Shown here in pieces: positions 24,000 through 64,000 of a DNA stretch of 64,000 nt. How positions within the stretch are numbered: the first letter of the stretch is position 1; every line of letters starts with the position of its first letter. The notes below the pieces were generated by a model. The model did not search any database, was not told where the DNA came from, and saw only the letters and a program-made list of their open reading frames with translations. The translations under genes and the position numbers were made by a program. The stretch comes from Ceratotherium simum simum (lineage: Eukaryota; Chordata; Mammalia; Perissodactyla; Rhinocerotidae), in the NCBI RefSeq assembly GCF_000283155.1, contig NW_004454217.1:772319-836318 (forward strand), in the 5' to 3' direction.

Positions 24000-25090
24000 C
24001 TTATTGCCCACTAAATCTCATAAAGATACAAGTAAATAGACATAGATAACAAAATACAGGTCAATAACATTGGAAAACAAGGAAACTTACTGTCAGAAGA
24101 AATACATTTTAAAAAAATTCTGAAAGATAACACCAGAGAACAAATGTTTGGAGGAACAAAACTAAATGTAACAAAAGCCAACACATGTGGAGAGATGACT
24201 GCTATGGAGGAGGGTCTGGTAGAACTACAAATGCAGAGTCAATGGATATTAAGAAGTGGAAGGGGCTCTGGGGCATTTATCAATTTGAAAAATTGGGGAA
24301 CTGCATGTGGAACAGCAAATTAGTTATCCCCTCCTTGTTCTGCTTGTGCTAAGCAATAGGCAGCTGTGATATGAATTGAATCATGCACTGGGGCTGGAAA
24401 AGCAGGGCAGTGCCTCAGTAGCTACTGACCCCCAGGAGGATCAAAGAGCCCACCAGACAAATCATCCCCAGATCCTATCTGACTACATACCCCAATCCTG
24501 TCCCAAAGTCAGGCTCTAATAGACAGAAACAGTTTACATTGCTAGGGATCTGGAAATCTCATAATCATGAAGAGCATACAACTAAGAATCACCAAACATT
24601 TGAGAAAAAAGTGCAGTACCAAGAAAGTGAGGCATCACACTCAACAAACAAAAACTAACAGAATTAAAAGAGCAAACAAGACACTTTAAGCATAATTATA
24701 ATATTCTAAGAAGAATAAGACAGACTATCACATCCATAATATAGGAAGAGTCTTATGTACTAAGGAAGCATGTATAGATCTTGGAAATTAAAAATACTAA
24801 AAAAAAAATTTAATTTCAGTAGATTGCCTGGCATAACAATGGACAAGGCTGAAAAGCAAATTAGTTAGTAGAAAGCTAGTGTTAAGGGATTCTTGCATTA
24901 CTTAGTGGTAAAGTACCATGAGAAGGACAATGAGAGAAAAGTTAAGAGACATAGAAGATAAATCCACGTATTCCATCATTCAGCTAGTAGATGGTCCAAA
25001 AGGAGAGACGAGAGAGAATGGAGGGAATGGAAATAATAGAAAGGCTACAGAATAAAATTTTCCAGAATGGAAGAAAGACAAAAGTCTTCA
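24000..25090 (+). repeat. probable ancient L1 5' region or HAL1
   Basis: Purine-rich, with 'gactcaagatggcagactaatca' at the left and 'ccagaatggaagaaagacaaaagtcttcaaattgaaagtg' at the right. These phrases are characteristic of the upstream half of old L1 or HAL1 elements. No open frame survives. Confidence 0.45.
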
Positions 25091-25830
25091 AATTGAAAGT
25101 GTTTTAATTCTATATCTCCAGTTCTGAAGTTTTATACATGCTCTTTGTTGTACTGCAGACTCTTGCTCAGTTTGATTTTCTTCTTTGTGTGATTTGTAAT
25201 TTTTGTTTGTGACCTTATCTGTATTAGGGACCATTTTTTTCTCTGGATTGTGGAAATATCTCTCCAAGAGAGCTTTGCATTTGCTTTTGTCAGGCACCTC
25301 AGTGGTAACACCACCAGGATTAATTTTTATGTTAATGTTGTCCCCTATGAGATGTCCTGCATGTAAATTCATATTCCAAACTGGAATGTGGCAAAAGCTT
25401 GAGGTTTTAGTTTCTCACAAAGATTTTATTCACTATCTATAGCTCTAGGCAGAGGTAAACTTTCTTGCTGTCTGCCTGGTTATACGAGTGGAGTTCTTCC
25501 AGTCTGCCTTGTACTGATAAGCCAGCTATTCGAGGATTCTAGCTTTATGCAGGTTTCAGTTCCAGCTCTCTACTTTGGAGCCCATAAGGTTCCGTCTCTG
25601 TTTCAAAGTGGATTAAAATTCAAGTTCCTAGCCTTTAAGACCTCTCCAAATCTGCTACCAACTCTCACCACATTCTCCCCCACCCCACACCAAAGCTTGC
25701 ATTCGTATCGCTCCAATTATATAATGTATCTATACTATGGAAGACTATGCAGCTATTACCATAATGAAGTAGTCTACATGTGTTGACAAGGAAAGATCTT
25801 CAAGATATATATTGATACACAAATAAACAA
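25091..25830. repeat. mixed ancient LINE fragments
   Basis: 25091-25540 resembles antisense L1 3' sequence. 25560-25680 resembles L2 ('caagttcctagcctttaagacc'). 25725-25830 is plus-strand L1 ORF2 ('tactatggaagactatgcagctatta', 'gaaagatcttcaagatatat'). Assignments are by eye. The following 25830-26370 is unassigned. Confidence 0.45.
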
Positions 25831-26375
25831 GTTCTTTATTTTGGAACATGAAGTTTTCTCTATTTTGTGTGCTTGGTTAGGTACTTTGTTGTTGTTCCAT
25901 TTTATTCAGCATTTCAAGGTGTTTGTAATGAAAGGGGTTTACTATTAGCCTTGTAAATAGGCATGTAAATCCTCTTTTTGCAGCAGAGGGATACTCTACC
26001 TACTTCCGCTGGTATGAAACACAACATAGCTTCTAGTAGATACATTGGCACACCAAATGTACCAAACAGAATAGCTAGTGGAATTAACCATGCCAAACTC
26101 ATCCAAAAAGCAAAGGTTGAGTTAGTGCTGGAAATGATCTAAGTAAAATAATAAACAATTTAGAAAATATTTTGATATTCTTAGGTACCCAGATCTTTGA
26201 ATTAAGAGTGTGCGTGTGTATGTGTATCTTGCAGTGGGAGAAATGTTTTTAGATTTTCACACTCTCAATTGTATATAGAGGGGTTCAAAGTTTTAGACTA
26301 AGGAGGAAAATTTAAGTTTATAGGAGAACATTATCCTGAAATTGAAATTTTAATTATAGTAATAGTGATGATGTG

Positions 26376-26565
26376 ATTACATTGATCACTGATTGATCAA
26401 TGTGCATAATCTCATTCTCAATAACCTTATGAAGTTGCTATCATCCTAATTTTACAGATGAAACTGAAGTCTAGAGAGGTTAAGTAATTTACCCAAAGAC
26501 AGACAGCTCATATATATTGTGGAGCCAAAATTCCAACCCCAGCTTGATTCCAGAGCCATAACTAA
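26376..26565 (+). repeat. ancient MIR/L2-type fragment
   Basis: It has the widespread order 'ataatctcattctcaataacct', 'attttacagatgaaactgaag' and 'agaggttaagtaatttaccc'. It lies just 3' of the C2orf73 terminal exon. Confidence 0.6.
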
Positions 26566-26718
26566 TGACTATCTATTAGGGCCTTTCCTCTACAAGTTTT
26601 ATAATCATTAATTACACTTACTTTTGTGCAAAACAAAGTTGTTTATAAATAATATGACATAGAAATGTGTCTCATAATCCATCACTCATTGGAGCCCACT
26701 CTTAAAATTTTGGTATAT

Positions 26719-26724
26719 TTTAAT
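26719..26724 (-). terminator. candidate polyadenylation signal ATTAAA
   Basis: This is the commonest variant of the poly(A) hexamer and lies about 145 nt downstream of the C2orf73 stop codon. An AATAAA at 26889-26894 lies inside the last coding codons and is too early to be the normal site. The call rests on the hexamer alone, so it is weak. Confidence 0.3.
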
Positions 26725-26866
26725 TGTCTTTTTTTCATTTTTCCGTTTGTGTAAATTGTATGTTTTGAGGTTACTGATAACAGAAAAAGCAAACGCGAGG
26801 GCCTGTAGGGTGATTCTGAAATTTCTCTACATTCCAAGGATTCTGTTTTTATCTGAAGAAGGTCAT

Positions 26867-55999
<29,133 letters not shown>

Positions 56000-56105
56000 G
56001 GGCTCCTACGGCCTGACAAGAGGCAGCGTGGAGCCTCACGGGAGGATCAGGGACTAAGCCCTGCCAGGAGAGGGGCGCGCGGGGGGCCGCGACTGTGACT
56101 CGTAC

Positions 56106-56118
56106 GTTGCTAAGCGAC
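56106..56118. promoter_or_regulatory. RFX X-box-like motif
   Basis: The sequence GTTGCTAAGCGAC consists of a GTTGCY half-site, one spacer base and AGCGAC, which has one mismatch to RGYAAC. It lies 107 bp upstream of the C2orf73 ATG. RFX factors bind imperfect inverted repeats of this kind at promoters of ciliary genes. The spacing is shorter than the usual two bases, so binding is inferred, not shown. Confidence 0.55.
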
Positions 56119-56144
56119 GGCGGCCTCGGAGAGCGGGCCCCAAA

Positions 56145-56158
56145 GCGCGCAGGCGCAG
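56145..56158. promoter_or_regulatory. NRF1-like motif
   Basis: GCGCGCAGGCGCAG is one base away from the palindromic NRF1 consensus (GCGCAYGCGC core). It lies in the CpG island about 150 bp upstream of the start codon. NRF1 sites of this form are common in TATA-less promoters. Confidence 0.45.
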
Positions 56159-56475
56159 TGACCGTGTCGGCTCCGCAGCTCGCGGGCGCGGCGGCGCGGT
56201 GCGCGGGCGTCTGGGGGGGGGTTTCTCTGCGTTCTTCCTAGACCCGCCCCAGCCTGGACGCCGAGCGTTTGAATTTGGCCTTCCCGCTATCGGGCGGGAC
56301 GGGGCGGGGTACTTTTCAGGGCCCACTCGGTCCTAGGGGATCAGCGAGGGGCGGTTCCCCGAGCCTCCGCCGCGGCCGTCGGCGCTGGTGCCGGGGGCGG
56401 CGCTGCCCGCGTCCACGCCGAGCCCCGCGGGTCGCCGCCCCGGCGCTGCCCACAGCTGGTTCCAAAAGTGCGGGC

Positions 56476-57300
56476 AGGCTGGAGGGAAACTTGTTTTCCC
56501 GTGAACCATTAAATACTAGGCAAGTCATGATTCGTTGCTCCAGGTCTGCCTGGTGTTTGCGTGAGAAAGCTTGGCTGTCGCTATTCTCCACGATTTCAAA
56601 CAAATCCTCCTTCCCAGGCCCAGCGGCAAGCATTAAAATAGAGCAAGGGAACACTCATCTCCTGCAAATTAGACTCCCCGCGGTGTGTGCATCTGCTCCA
56701 GCCTGAGCGGGGTTCAGCATCGGCCGCAGAGGACTGTAGGCAATGGCGGCGGGTCGGGGCTTGTACCTGTAGCACTTATCCAAAAAGAGGAAGATCCTGG
56801 GAAAAGCAGTGGATGACTTGCGTCCACCTTCTGGCCCTGGAATATCGTACCTCATTTCACCATTGCCTCCCAATTTCCACTACCAGAGCCCAATGTCTTT
56901 GGCATCTTCTCATGGTAACTCATGCATTTCCCTAGATAATGGGAAAAGAAAAATCATTATTGAGTTGAATTCTGCTATATATGGGCTATGCATGTCCACG
57001 TGTTTTTTAACCCAAAGTCAGTATTTGTGTATATTTACATTTACCTGGAGAAATGTGGGAGAGTGGAGGTTGGTCCTAAGACTTATTGTAGATATGTGAG
57101 TCTACGTCTTATGAGGAAGAAGAGTATGTGAATAGAAGTTTGATACCTAGTTACCTAGACACCTGACTGTGGACTTTTTTGGTAAAAAAAAAAAAACAAA
57201 CTGGAGCGTGGGTGAATGTGTGGTTATGCATGTGTGTTTGGGGAGTAAGGAGTGGATGGGTTAATAAATGTGGGGCGAGTGCGCTGAAAACCTGAAAGCA
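56476..57300. other. upstream flank of CpG island, unassigned
   Basis: GC content falls away after 56480. On the plus strand ATGGCGGCGGGTCGG occurs at 56743, but its frame closes after nine codons. I see no repeat and no exon with splice support. An untranslated divergent transcript could start here. Confidence 0.4.
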
Positions 57301-57640
57301 GGGCAATGAACATTTATTGAGCTTTTGCTTGGGAGCCGGGCATGTTAGGCACTGTATTCAACACCACATACTTACTTGGTTTTATCCTATCGGTCAAACT
57401 GTGTTTAGGAGCGTAGGCCTTGGGGACAGTCAGTGTTTGAATTCTGGCTGCGCCACTTGGGAGCTGGTTCACTTGGGCAAATGGTCTAACCTCTCTGAGT
57501 CTCAATTTCTTCCTCTACAAAATGGGAAAAATACCGAAGGTGGTTGTGAGCTGTAGATTGTTTAAGACAAGCAGAATACTAAGAGGAGTGCCAGACACTA
57601 GTAAGTCTTTGGTCATTATTAGCTATTATTTTTATTGAGC
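57300..57640 (+). repeat. MIR SINE and adjoining ancient fragment
   Basis: 'tttattgagcttttgcttgggagccgggcatgttaggcactg' is the ancient flank. From 57395 a MIR follows, with 'ttgaattctggctgcgccactt' and 'aacctctctgagtctcaatttcttcctctacaaaatggg'. Confidence 0.78.
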
Positions 57641-60225
57641 AATTTGATCTGCATATGCTACCACATGTCTTAAGGCTTATTCAACTCTCTGGTCATTCCC
57701 TCTAATTTCTATTCCAATCTTCACCAATCTCTTAAAGCTCCTAAAATCACTCACCCTCAAGGACAATCTCGAGGGCTTGATAAGAGGTGAGGAATTTTCT
57801 CAGCTTTCTCCCTCCCAAAACAACAAATTCACCTGCATCCATGCAGGATGACAGTTGTTTTGTTCTATTTTGAATTGTGTAGTATTAGTCTAAAATATAA
57901 ATATATTTATGTCAATGTCTCTCCAACTGTTAAGCAGTTTGTCTATGTGTAGATTTATTAAGGGATACAAGAAACATTAAAAAAAGAAATTGTGCCTACC
58001 ACCAGGAAGTCACAACCTACTTACGGATACAAGACATACACACAAGTAAAAACTGTGAACAGCAATGATATATAACAGCATTATTTAACTGATAGTCACA
58101 AGTGTTAAATGTCAGTACCGATGATAATACGGTATTATAAAAATGTCCCAGTTATTTATTATTGATACATCCTCTGCAGGGCACTGAAAAATAATGTGAA
58201 TTTTGTAGTAATTATTGACTTTTTTATATAGAAGAAGCATTAGACTATTAGTGATTTTTACCACTAACTAGCTGAAAGAGACACTTCAACCTCTCTGCTG
58301 TAGTTTCTCACTTGTAAAAGGAGGTAGCCAGATTAGATAATCTTTATGATCCCTTCTAGCTATAAAATATAGTGATTCTATTAGAAAATTTATGTCTGAA
58401 AATCAATGAACACACTAGCCTAAACAATACGTGTAATTTTCTCATTTGTGTTAGATAGTTCGGCTATTTGTCAGTGAAGAATAATTCGAAGTAGTTTGTT
58501 AACATTGTGCAGGTTAAAAATACCAGTGCTATTTGAGCTAGAACACCATATGTGAGGAAACACAATAGGATGGAAATTGCTCATCCAAAATGTTATAGAT
58601 GCAGAAAATTGTCAACACATTTTTTTCAAACCATATGAAAATGCCAAAAATAATGAACAGTACAGTTGTATAACCTGGTAAGAAAGCTGTGGCTCAGGAA
58701 GATCCAGCTTCCTCTCAGTTCTTTCGTCAGTAATGTACTTGTGACATAGGTGAGGATCTCAAGAATATGGCATAAACCAAAGCTACCTTTAATTCTTTTT
58801 TAAAAAAATAGTTTACATATGTTGTAGGATTAAATGAGAAAATACATGCAGAAAACTTATCCTGACACATAGTAAGCACTCATTAAAAGTTAGCTGTTAG
58901 TATTCTTCCTATTATAATTAGAATGGTAGAAAGTTCATCAAGTATATGCATTATATTGTCTTTATTTCATTACCTTAGGCTATAAGAATTTTATCAAACC
59001 AAAATATACATTGATTTGAGGGCAATGGGAATAAGAAATGTTAGTGTTAGATTTGCCCATCCTTGAAGATGGATAGGTTCAAATGAATTACAGATATAGA
59101 AGGGACCCTGAGTTTTTCCCTCAACTAGGTTCAAAGCTAATTGATTTATATCACACTTTTAAGACAGAGAGAGATTACAAAACAAGTGGTAGGTATTATA
59201 TCTCCTAAAAGGTAAAAATCTCTAGTTTAAATCATATAGATCACTCTGATATAAGTGATCCTGGATATATACATGGGTATGTTTATATTTATAATAAAAA
59301 CCTTAAAATTTTTGTGAAATCTTTTGAAATAACCGAAACAATTACAGACAGCCTGGGTTACTCCAAAATCATTGTTAGAAATCGCTAGTTTGGAAATTCA
59401 CCCGATTGAAGGAAGAAAGCTGTGTTTTATAAATTTGGAGGGTTCTAGCCCCCTCTGTAATTTCATGATTCAAGGTTCTTTTTGAAAAAATCCAACTATG
59501 GTCACCCATAAAGAAGCTGGACAGCCAAGGGACGAATGAAAAGCTGGTCTTAGGTGCAAAAACAGTAAAGGGCCATTTTACTACTACAGTGATGTCTTAA
59601 ATAGAGTGACCATGTAGTAAAGATCTGTTGAATGAATAGCTATGGACATATAACTTCTTGAGGAAGGAACAATGCAAAATGAAACATGGTTGGGTGTTAC
59701 CATTCTCAAAAAGTTAGGAATCACTAGTCTAAGCTGTCTAGTTTTGATGGTTTTCTATGTCTTCTAGCATCTTTTTTAGGCTATTTTCCTTGTTCTATTT
59801 GAAGAATCCCAGAGATGTGATTATCTTCCTTGCAGGTCATTACCACGTCTTATTGTCTAATTATTGAGCAATCCAGCATATATTGAGCACCTTGTGTGTT
59901 CTGGCCTATTCTCATTGGACCATGAGATTTTAGTTTATTTATTTGAGATTCTCGGCACCTAGAAAAGTAACTGGCATTCAATAGGTCCTATGAATGAGAC
60001 TGACCCAGAAAAATTCTTCCTTATATCCTACAACGTATGTACTACTTTTAATTTTTAAGTGATTTTATGGACACAGATAATTGTTCACCAAATTCCTTAG
60101 AGAATCTCCACAAAAAATGGTAAGTAAAACTTCCTTTTAAGCTAAGCAACTTAAGTTCTTCAACTTCTGCCCGTAAAATCTACCTTTGATGATACAAATC
60201 GCTATTCTCTGTACTTTCCCTAGTG
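57641..60225. other. mostly unassigned, small MIR pieces
   Basis: Short MIR remnants are seen at 58250-58370 ('ctagctgaaagagacacttcaacctctctg') and 58835-58915 ('ggattaaatgagaaaatacatg', 'cacatagtaagcactcatt'). The rest is AT-rich and unrecognised. Confidence 0.45.
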
Positions 60226-60229
60226 CAGG

Positions 60230-60490
60230 GGAACTAATGCTTTTTGAATTCGGAGTTAGACCTGAGTTTAAATCCCAGCTCTGTTATTAAAGCTCTGTGA
60301 CTCTGGGCAAATTATTTAAGTTCTTTGAGCTTTAGATTTTGAATATATCTCTTGTTAATCTTTGAAAAATAAATTAACAAGACCCCAAAAGAGTAGGGAT
60401 TAAAGAACTTTTCTTGCAGCGTTGTTGTATTGAATAAGATACATGTAAAGCATCTGGCGGGAAGTGGGCCCTCAGTTATTATTCTTTTCC
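60230..60490 (+). repeat. MIR SINE with small insertion
   Basis: 'gacctgagtttaaatcccagctctgttatta' and 'ctctgtgactctgggcaaattatttaag' match MIR. The middle carries extra sequence, then 'acatgtaaagcatctggcgggaag' resumes. Confidence 0.72.
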
Positions 60491-60795
60491 ACCCCCTCGC
60501 CTAGCTTACCCTTTGTCAAAGGTCACCCAGCTAGAAAGTGATCGAGTCAGGATTTATTTTTAGATCAGTCTCTCTTTTTTTATCCCTCATTGCCTCTGTC
60601 TAGCTTCTCTGCCTCTTGCTTTAAACCATGGTGATAAAAATTGAACATAAAATTCTAAATAGGGTCTTCCTAATGTCACTATGGTAGGAGAGTGGGTAAA
60701 AATAAAAGAAAGAGTACTGGGAGTCTATGTTGAGTGGAAGCCTTTGATACAGGAGGGCTGTGAGAGGGAAGGAGTACATGATAACCATTGAGTGA

Positions 60796-61017
60796 TTGGT
60801 GGGGGGTGGTGAAAGTTTGTGCCCTCTGCTTGTAAAATGCCACCATACACAATGCATTCTGACAAATGTGCAGCAGTTAGAGCTGATGTTTGGATTCAAT
60901 GGTCGGTACAACAGAAACAATAACAATCCAAGAGTAAGTACGCAATCACATACCACCACAACTCCGACTCATGACTACGTGGTGCCACAATCTCAGACTA
61001 TGCCGATGAACTGGTAA
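60796..61017 (+). other. unrecognised 73-codon open frame
   Basis: The frame contains an Asn-rich run (YNRNNNNPR), a Thr-rich run (HTTTTPTH) and a terminal MPMNW. A good donor-like sequence AGA|GTAAGT lies inside it at about 60931. I recognise neither the protein nor a repeat. It may be chance, or an exon of a noncoding transcript. Confidence 0.2.
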
Positions 61018-61744
61018 ACAATGGTAAATATTTTGATATGGAGGGTAGACCTATGATAAATTAAAACATGCTTTCCTTCTGTAGCAAAAGTGACGAGCTA
61101 GGAGATAACTTAAGATTCCATTTAAAGAAAAAATTGACCTAAAAGTTCATATACATAAAAAGAAATCACAGTTGAGGTTTTAAATAGAAAAGTGCAACAC
61201 TTAATTAATAAGGGCTAGTTTACCTCAAATACCTCCTAGACCTATGCCATCCTTTTCCAAATAGTAGGGCAAATAAACATTTCACAAGTCATCACTTTTA
61301 AACTATTATTCTAACCTATCCTTTTTCCATTATGTAATTATAATGGCATTATGTGCTTCAAGTTGTAATTAATTATTTTGGTATTTATAAGCTTTTCAAG
61401 AGTTTGGAAACTTAGCCATGTTTTTTTATCCTCTTATAGTAAGCCTGGGAGCAAACTATTTACCTGATTTAAGTTTCCTTTTTTTTTTGCTTTCTCTACC
61501 AACCTCTGAGGCTTTAATAATAGGTTGTAAGATTCAGGAAAAGACATCTTGTAGGATTTTCCTATATTTTAAGAGAATGTAGGCAGCATTAGAAAGAAAT
61601 CTGGGATTTCTGCAGTTTTTTGCCATATAGAGAATAGATATGGGAAATATCACAGTCCTTCCTTTCTCTGGATCACGGCTAGTCAACCTCATGGGGACTT
61701 CAGGGAAGCTTGCGAGCCATTGTTGGTGAAGGTAACAAGCTTCC

Positions 61745-61945
61745 ACAGTGAACAAGGATCTGGGCTCTCCTGTCAGAAACCCAAATTGGGCAAGTCTGAC
61801 CTCTCTGAGCCTCTGTCTCTTTGTACCATGGGATACCAACATCTACCCTCTCCACCTCAGCGAGGTGAAAGGGGTGTTGCATATGAAAGAGCTTGGTTAA
61901 ACTGCCTTTGCTTAACAAGTGCCAGGCATCATCTTTATTAAATGC
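61745..61945 (+). repeat. diverged MIR fragment
   Basis: 'cccaaattgggcaagtctgacctctctgagcctctgtctctttgtacc', then 'gccaggcatcatctttatt'. The flanking sequence, 61020-61740 and 61950-62670, is unassigned. Confidence 0.55.
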
Positions 61946-62674
61946 ATCAGCTGGGCTATGCTAGTGTCCTAACCTCACCCTCCTGGGGCTAGTTTCACAG
62001 GAAAGGCAACTCCCATGTATTAAGTACAGTTTGCATCAGTGTGCACTTTAGTAACAGCCTGTCCTGCAAAACTTGTGTTTACTTTTGCTTTTTGTTTATA
62101 TTTTAGGTTCTGCTTGTTTGTTAAGCCTGTTATTAATCTTCATTTTAAGCCATATTTCATCTGTGTAAGAGTATTAGGCTGAGAAGCTCATCCACAAGAT
62201 AATCTGCTCCAAATTCATATTTCTGTCTCTAAATATGGGCTCCAATAGTGTAGAAGATAGGACCAAATAATTAACTTGACACTTTTGCTTTAACTGAATA
62301 TGGTTTGATTAGATTGGATGAGAACAGAAAACCTCATTAATGGGAAACATAGTGATTCTAGTATGTTATTTCCCTAATGAATGCTTGAGTTTACATAAAA
62401 TAAAATATATAGAAACCATATAATTTTATCTCAGGCATACTTCATGGGGTCATATCCCAAACTTATTATTTTCTATTCATATATAGTAATGTGAGACATG
62501 ATTTTTTTCTTATGATTACTACTCTTTAAACTTTTTTTTACCTTCTCTAAGAAAATTTTTTACACTTTTTTACTTAGATCCATTACGGTCTTTTTCTGAA
62601 CTGAATATAGATAAAACTGAAATTCTACTTCCTATTTTTAATATTCTCTTTGCTTCTTATTCAGTATTTGAAGG

Positions 62675-62895
62675 AATGTAGCATAATGGTCGCAAACTGT
62701 GCCCTGGAGTTGGAACCACTTCTTAGCGACATGACTTTGAACAAGTTTTATCTTTCTGAACCATAATTTCCTCATCACAAAGTGGTAATAATTATCGTAC
62801 CTGCCTTCCTAATAGTGTTTTTGTGATGCTCAAATAAGATGGTCCATAGTATGCTGTCTGACATATGGTAGGTGCTCAGCCACTTGTTATCTGTC
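62675..62895 (+). repeat. MIR SINE, nearly full length
   Basis: 'tagcataatggtcgcaaactgtgccctggagttggaa', 'catgactttgaacaagttttatc' and 'gacatatggtaggtgctcag' cover MIR head, core and tail. An L2 3'-end-like fragment ('acagtgcttggcatctggctgattctcag') follows at 62940-63025. Confidence 0.78.
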
Positions 62896-63220
62896 AGCAT
62901 TACCATCAGAATCTAAATGTCTTAAAAGTTGAGATTGTCTCACATTCCTCTCTGTGTGCCCAACCCCTGTCACAGTGCTTGGCATCTGGCTGATTCTCAG
63001 TAGACATTCCCTGAATCAATGGCAGCAAGTTTTAGACAGTCCCTGCTCTTTCTCTGCCAGCCTGCTGGTTTCTCCCTGCCTCTGGAAATTTTCACTGAGA
63101 GCTGTGGGTACCAGAGACTGGACTCCTGGAGTGTCCTGAGACCTTGGAGTTTAGGCAAGAAAGATTTCATATTTTTAATCAGACTGCATATATTTTCTTG
63201 AGTATATTTTCAGCCCTTTT

Positions 63221-63832
63221 TTGACTTTGGACTTCACACTCTCAAAAGGCGTGAATCTCTGTCTTCACTCTGGCGCCATTGGTCTCACAGCAACACAATT
63301 TGGATCCTCTGGTCCAAACAGTCTGTTCTTTTGTCACAAACCATTCTCATTTCTGCTTTATTCTCTTTGCAGAGATAATTATTTTTATCTGGACTGCTTT
63401 CCCTCCTATTTGGGGAAAGTAACTTATTTTTGCCTGAGTTTGTGGGTTAGAAAGAAACCGTTGCTCCATTTCTGGCATCTTTCTCTCTACCCACTTCCGT
63501 TGCACTGGAGAACAAACTTGCCCAGCAGACTGTCAGAACTGGACATTGATTGGTGCCATTTCACTAGAGGGTGGGGTCATTGTACTAAAGGTCAATGCTC
63601 AGGGATGGTGCATACCGTTGCCTTCTCTTGTACTTCCTATCTCCAGGAATTGGACAAGCCAGACAAGGTCTGTCTCAGCTGGCCTGGCCATCTCAACGCT
63701 CTCTATTCTACCTGCAGCTGGATGGAACTGATGGACCAGTCACCCATCATCTTGCAGCTATTTGGAGAGGGTATAGAGTTCAAGGGAGAGGGTATAGGAA
63801 ATAAGAGAGTTCACTTTGGCCTCCTACCCTGA
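63221..63832 (+). other. unrecognised 203-codon open frame
   Basis: The frame is open for 203 codons from ATG at 63221, rich in Leu, Phe, Cys, Ser and Trp. I recognise no domain, and the composition is not that of an ordinary soluble protein. No splice junctions, Kozak context or repeat family are evident. It may be chance in a region poor in stop codons, or a relic of a mobile element. Confidence 0.2.
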
Positions 63833-64000
63833 ATCAGTTTCTATAATCTAGCTTTTACTTGAGTTCTCCATTGTTGAACTGAGTCCTTGTCCAGTTAATG
63901 AAATCAGTACTTTGTTTGCCATTTTGCTATCATTTCTTGTCTCTCTATATATACTCCTTCAGCAGAGAATCCCAGAAGTAAAACCAAAACGACATGCAAA

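Larger units (their letters stand above)
56045..56475 (-). promoter_or_regulatory. CpG-island promoter of C2orf73
   Basis: This is the only clear CpG-dense, GC-rich stretch in the window. It abuts coding exon 1. It contains GC boxes (GGGCGGGACGGGGCGGGG at 56292-56309), an NRF1-like site and an X-box-like site, and no TATA box. Such islands mark dispersed start sites and are often bidirectional. Transcription to the minus side reaches C2orf73; a plus-side transcript is possible but no coding frame supports one. Confidence 0.85.

Noticed and set aside
56269..56706. 145-codon plus-strand and 112-codon minus-strand frames in the CpG island
   Set aside because: Arg/Pro/Ala/Gly-rich products of high GC content on both strands; no conserved protein and no splice continuation.
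56743..56772. ATGGCGGCGGG start-like sequence on the plus strand
   Set aside because: The frame ends in TAG after nine codons and no in-frame splice donor precedes the stop convincingly.
56655..56873. Minus-strand stretch with TTTTCCCAG acceptor and CAG|GTACAAG donor
   Set aside because: It would be an exon of about 31 nt upstream of the CpG-island start region; nothing joins it to the gene and the identified ATG already begins the known protein.

Overview
This window is mammalian nuclear DNA, AT-rich and dense in interspersed repeats. Eleven copies of the tRNA-derived equine repetitive element (ERE) SINE place it in the Perissodactyla, most likely the horse family. There are no bacterial operons, tRNA or rRNA genes, or CRISPR arrays.

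One protein-coding gene is supported. It lies on the minus strand, from an ATG at 55999 inside a CpG-island promoter to a TAA at 26867. Five coding exons (55974-55999, 52220-52430, 45644-45797, 28045-28160, 26867-27235) join with matching phases into a 291-codon frame. From memory of the human protein I assign it to C2orf73, a small protein of unknown function from human 2p16.2, between ACYP2 and SPTBN1. The promoter carries an RFX X-box-like motif, an NRF1-like motif and GC boxes but no TATA box, which fits a gene of ciliated or testis cells.

Layout: 1-26.8 kb lies 3' of the gene and holds LINE-1, MIR, L2-like and ERE repeats, with no convincing exon. 26.9-56.0 kb is the gene; intron 3 (about 17.5 kb) is swollen by L1 pieces and five ERE copies. 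56.0-56.5 kb is the CpG island. 56.5-64 kb is upstream sequence, mostly unique, with MIR fragments and two unexplained reading frames.

The most unusual structure is at 2923-5154. A composite L1 insertion of about 1.95 kb is flanked by a 143-bp direct repeat with only 3 mismatches. It abuts a TTTT/AA L1-endonuclease site and carries two successive L1 3' segments in the same orientation. This suggests an exceptionally long target-site duplication and perhaps a 3' transduction. I saw no wholly new biological system.
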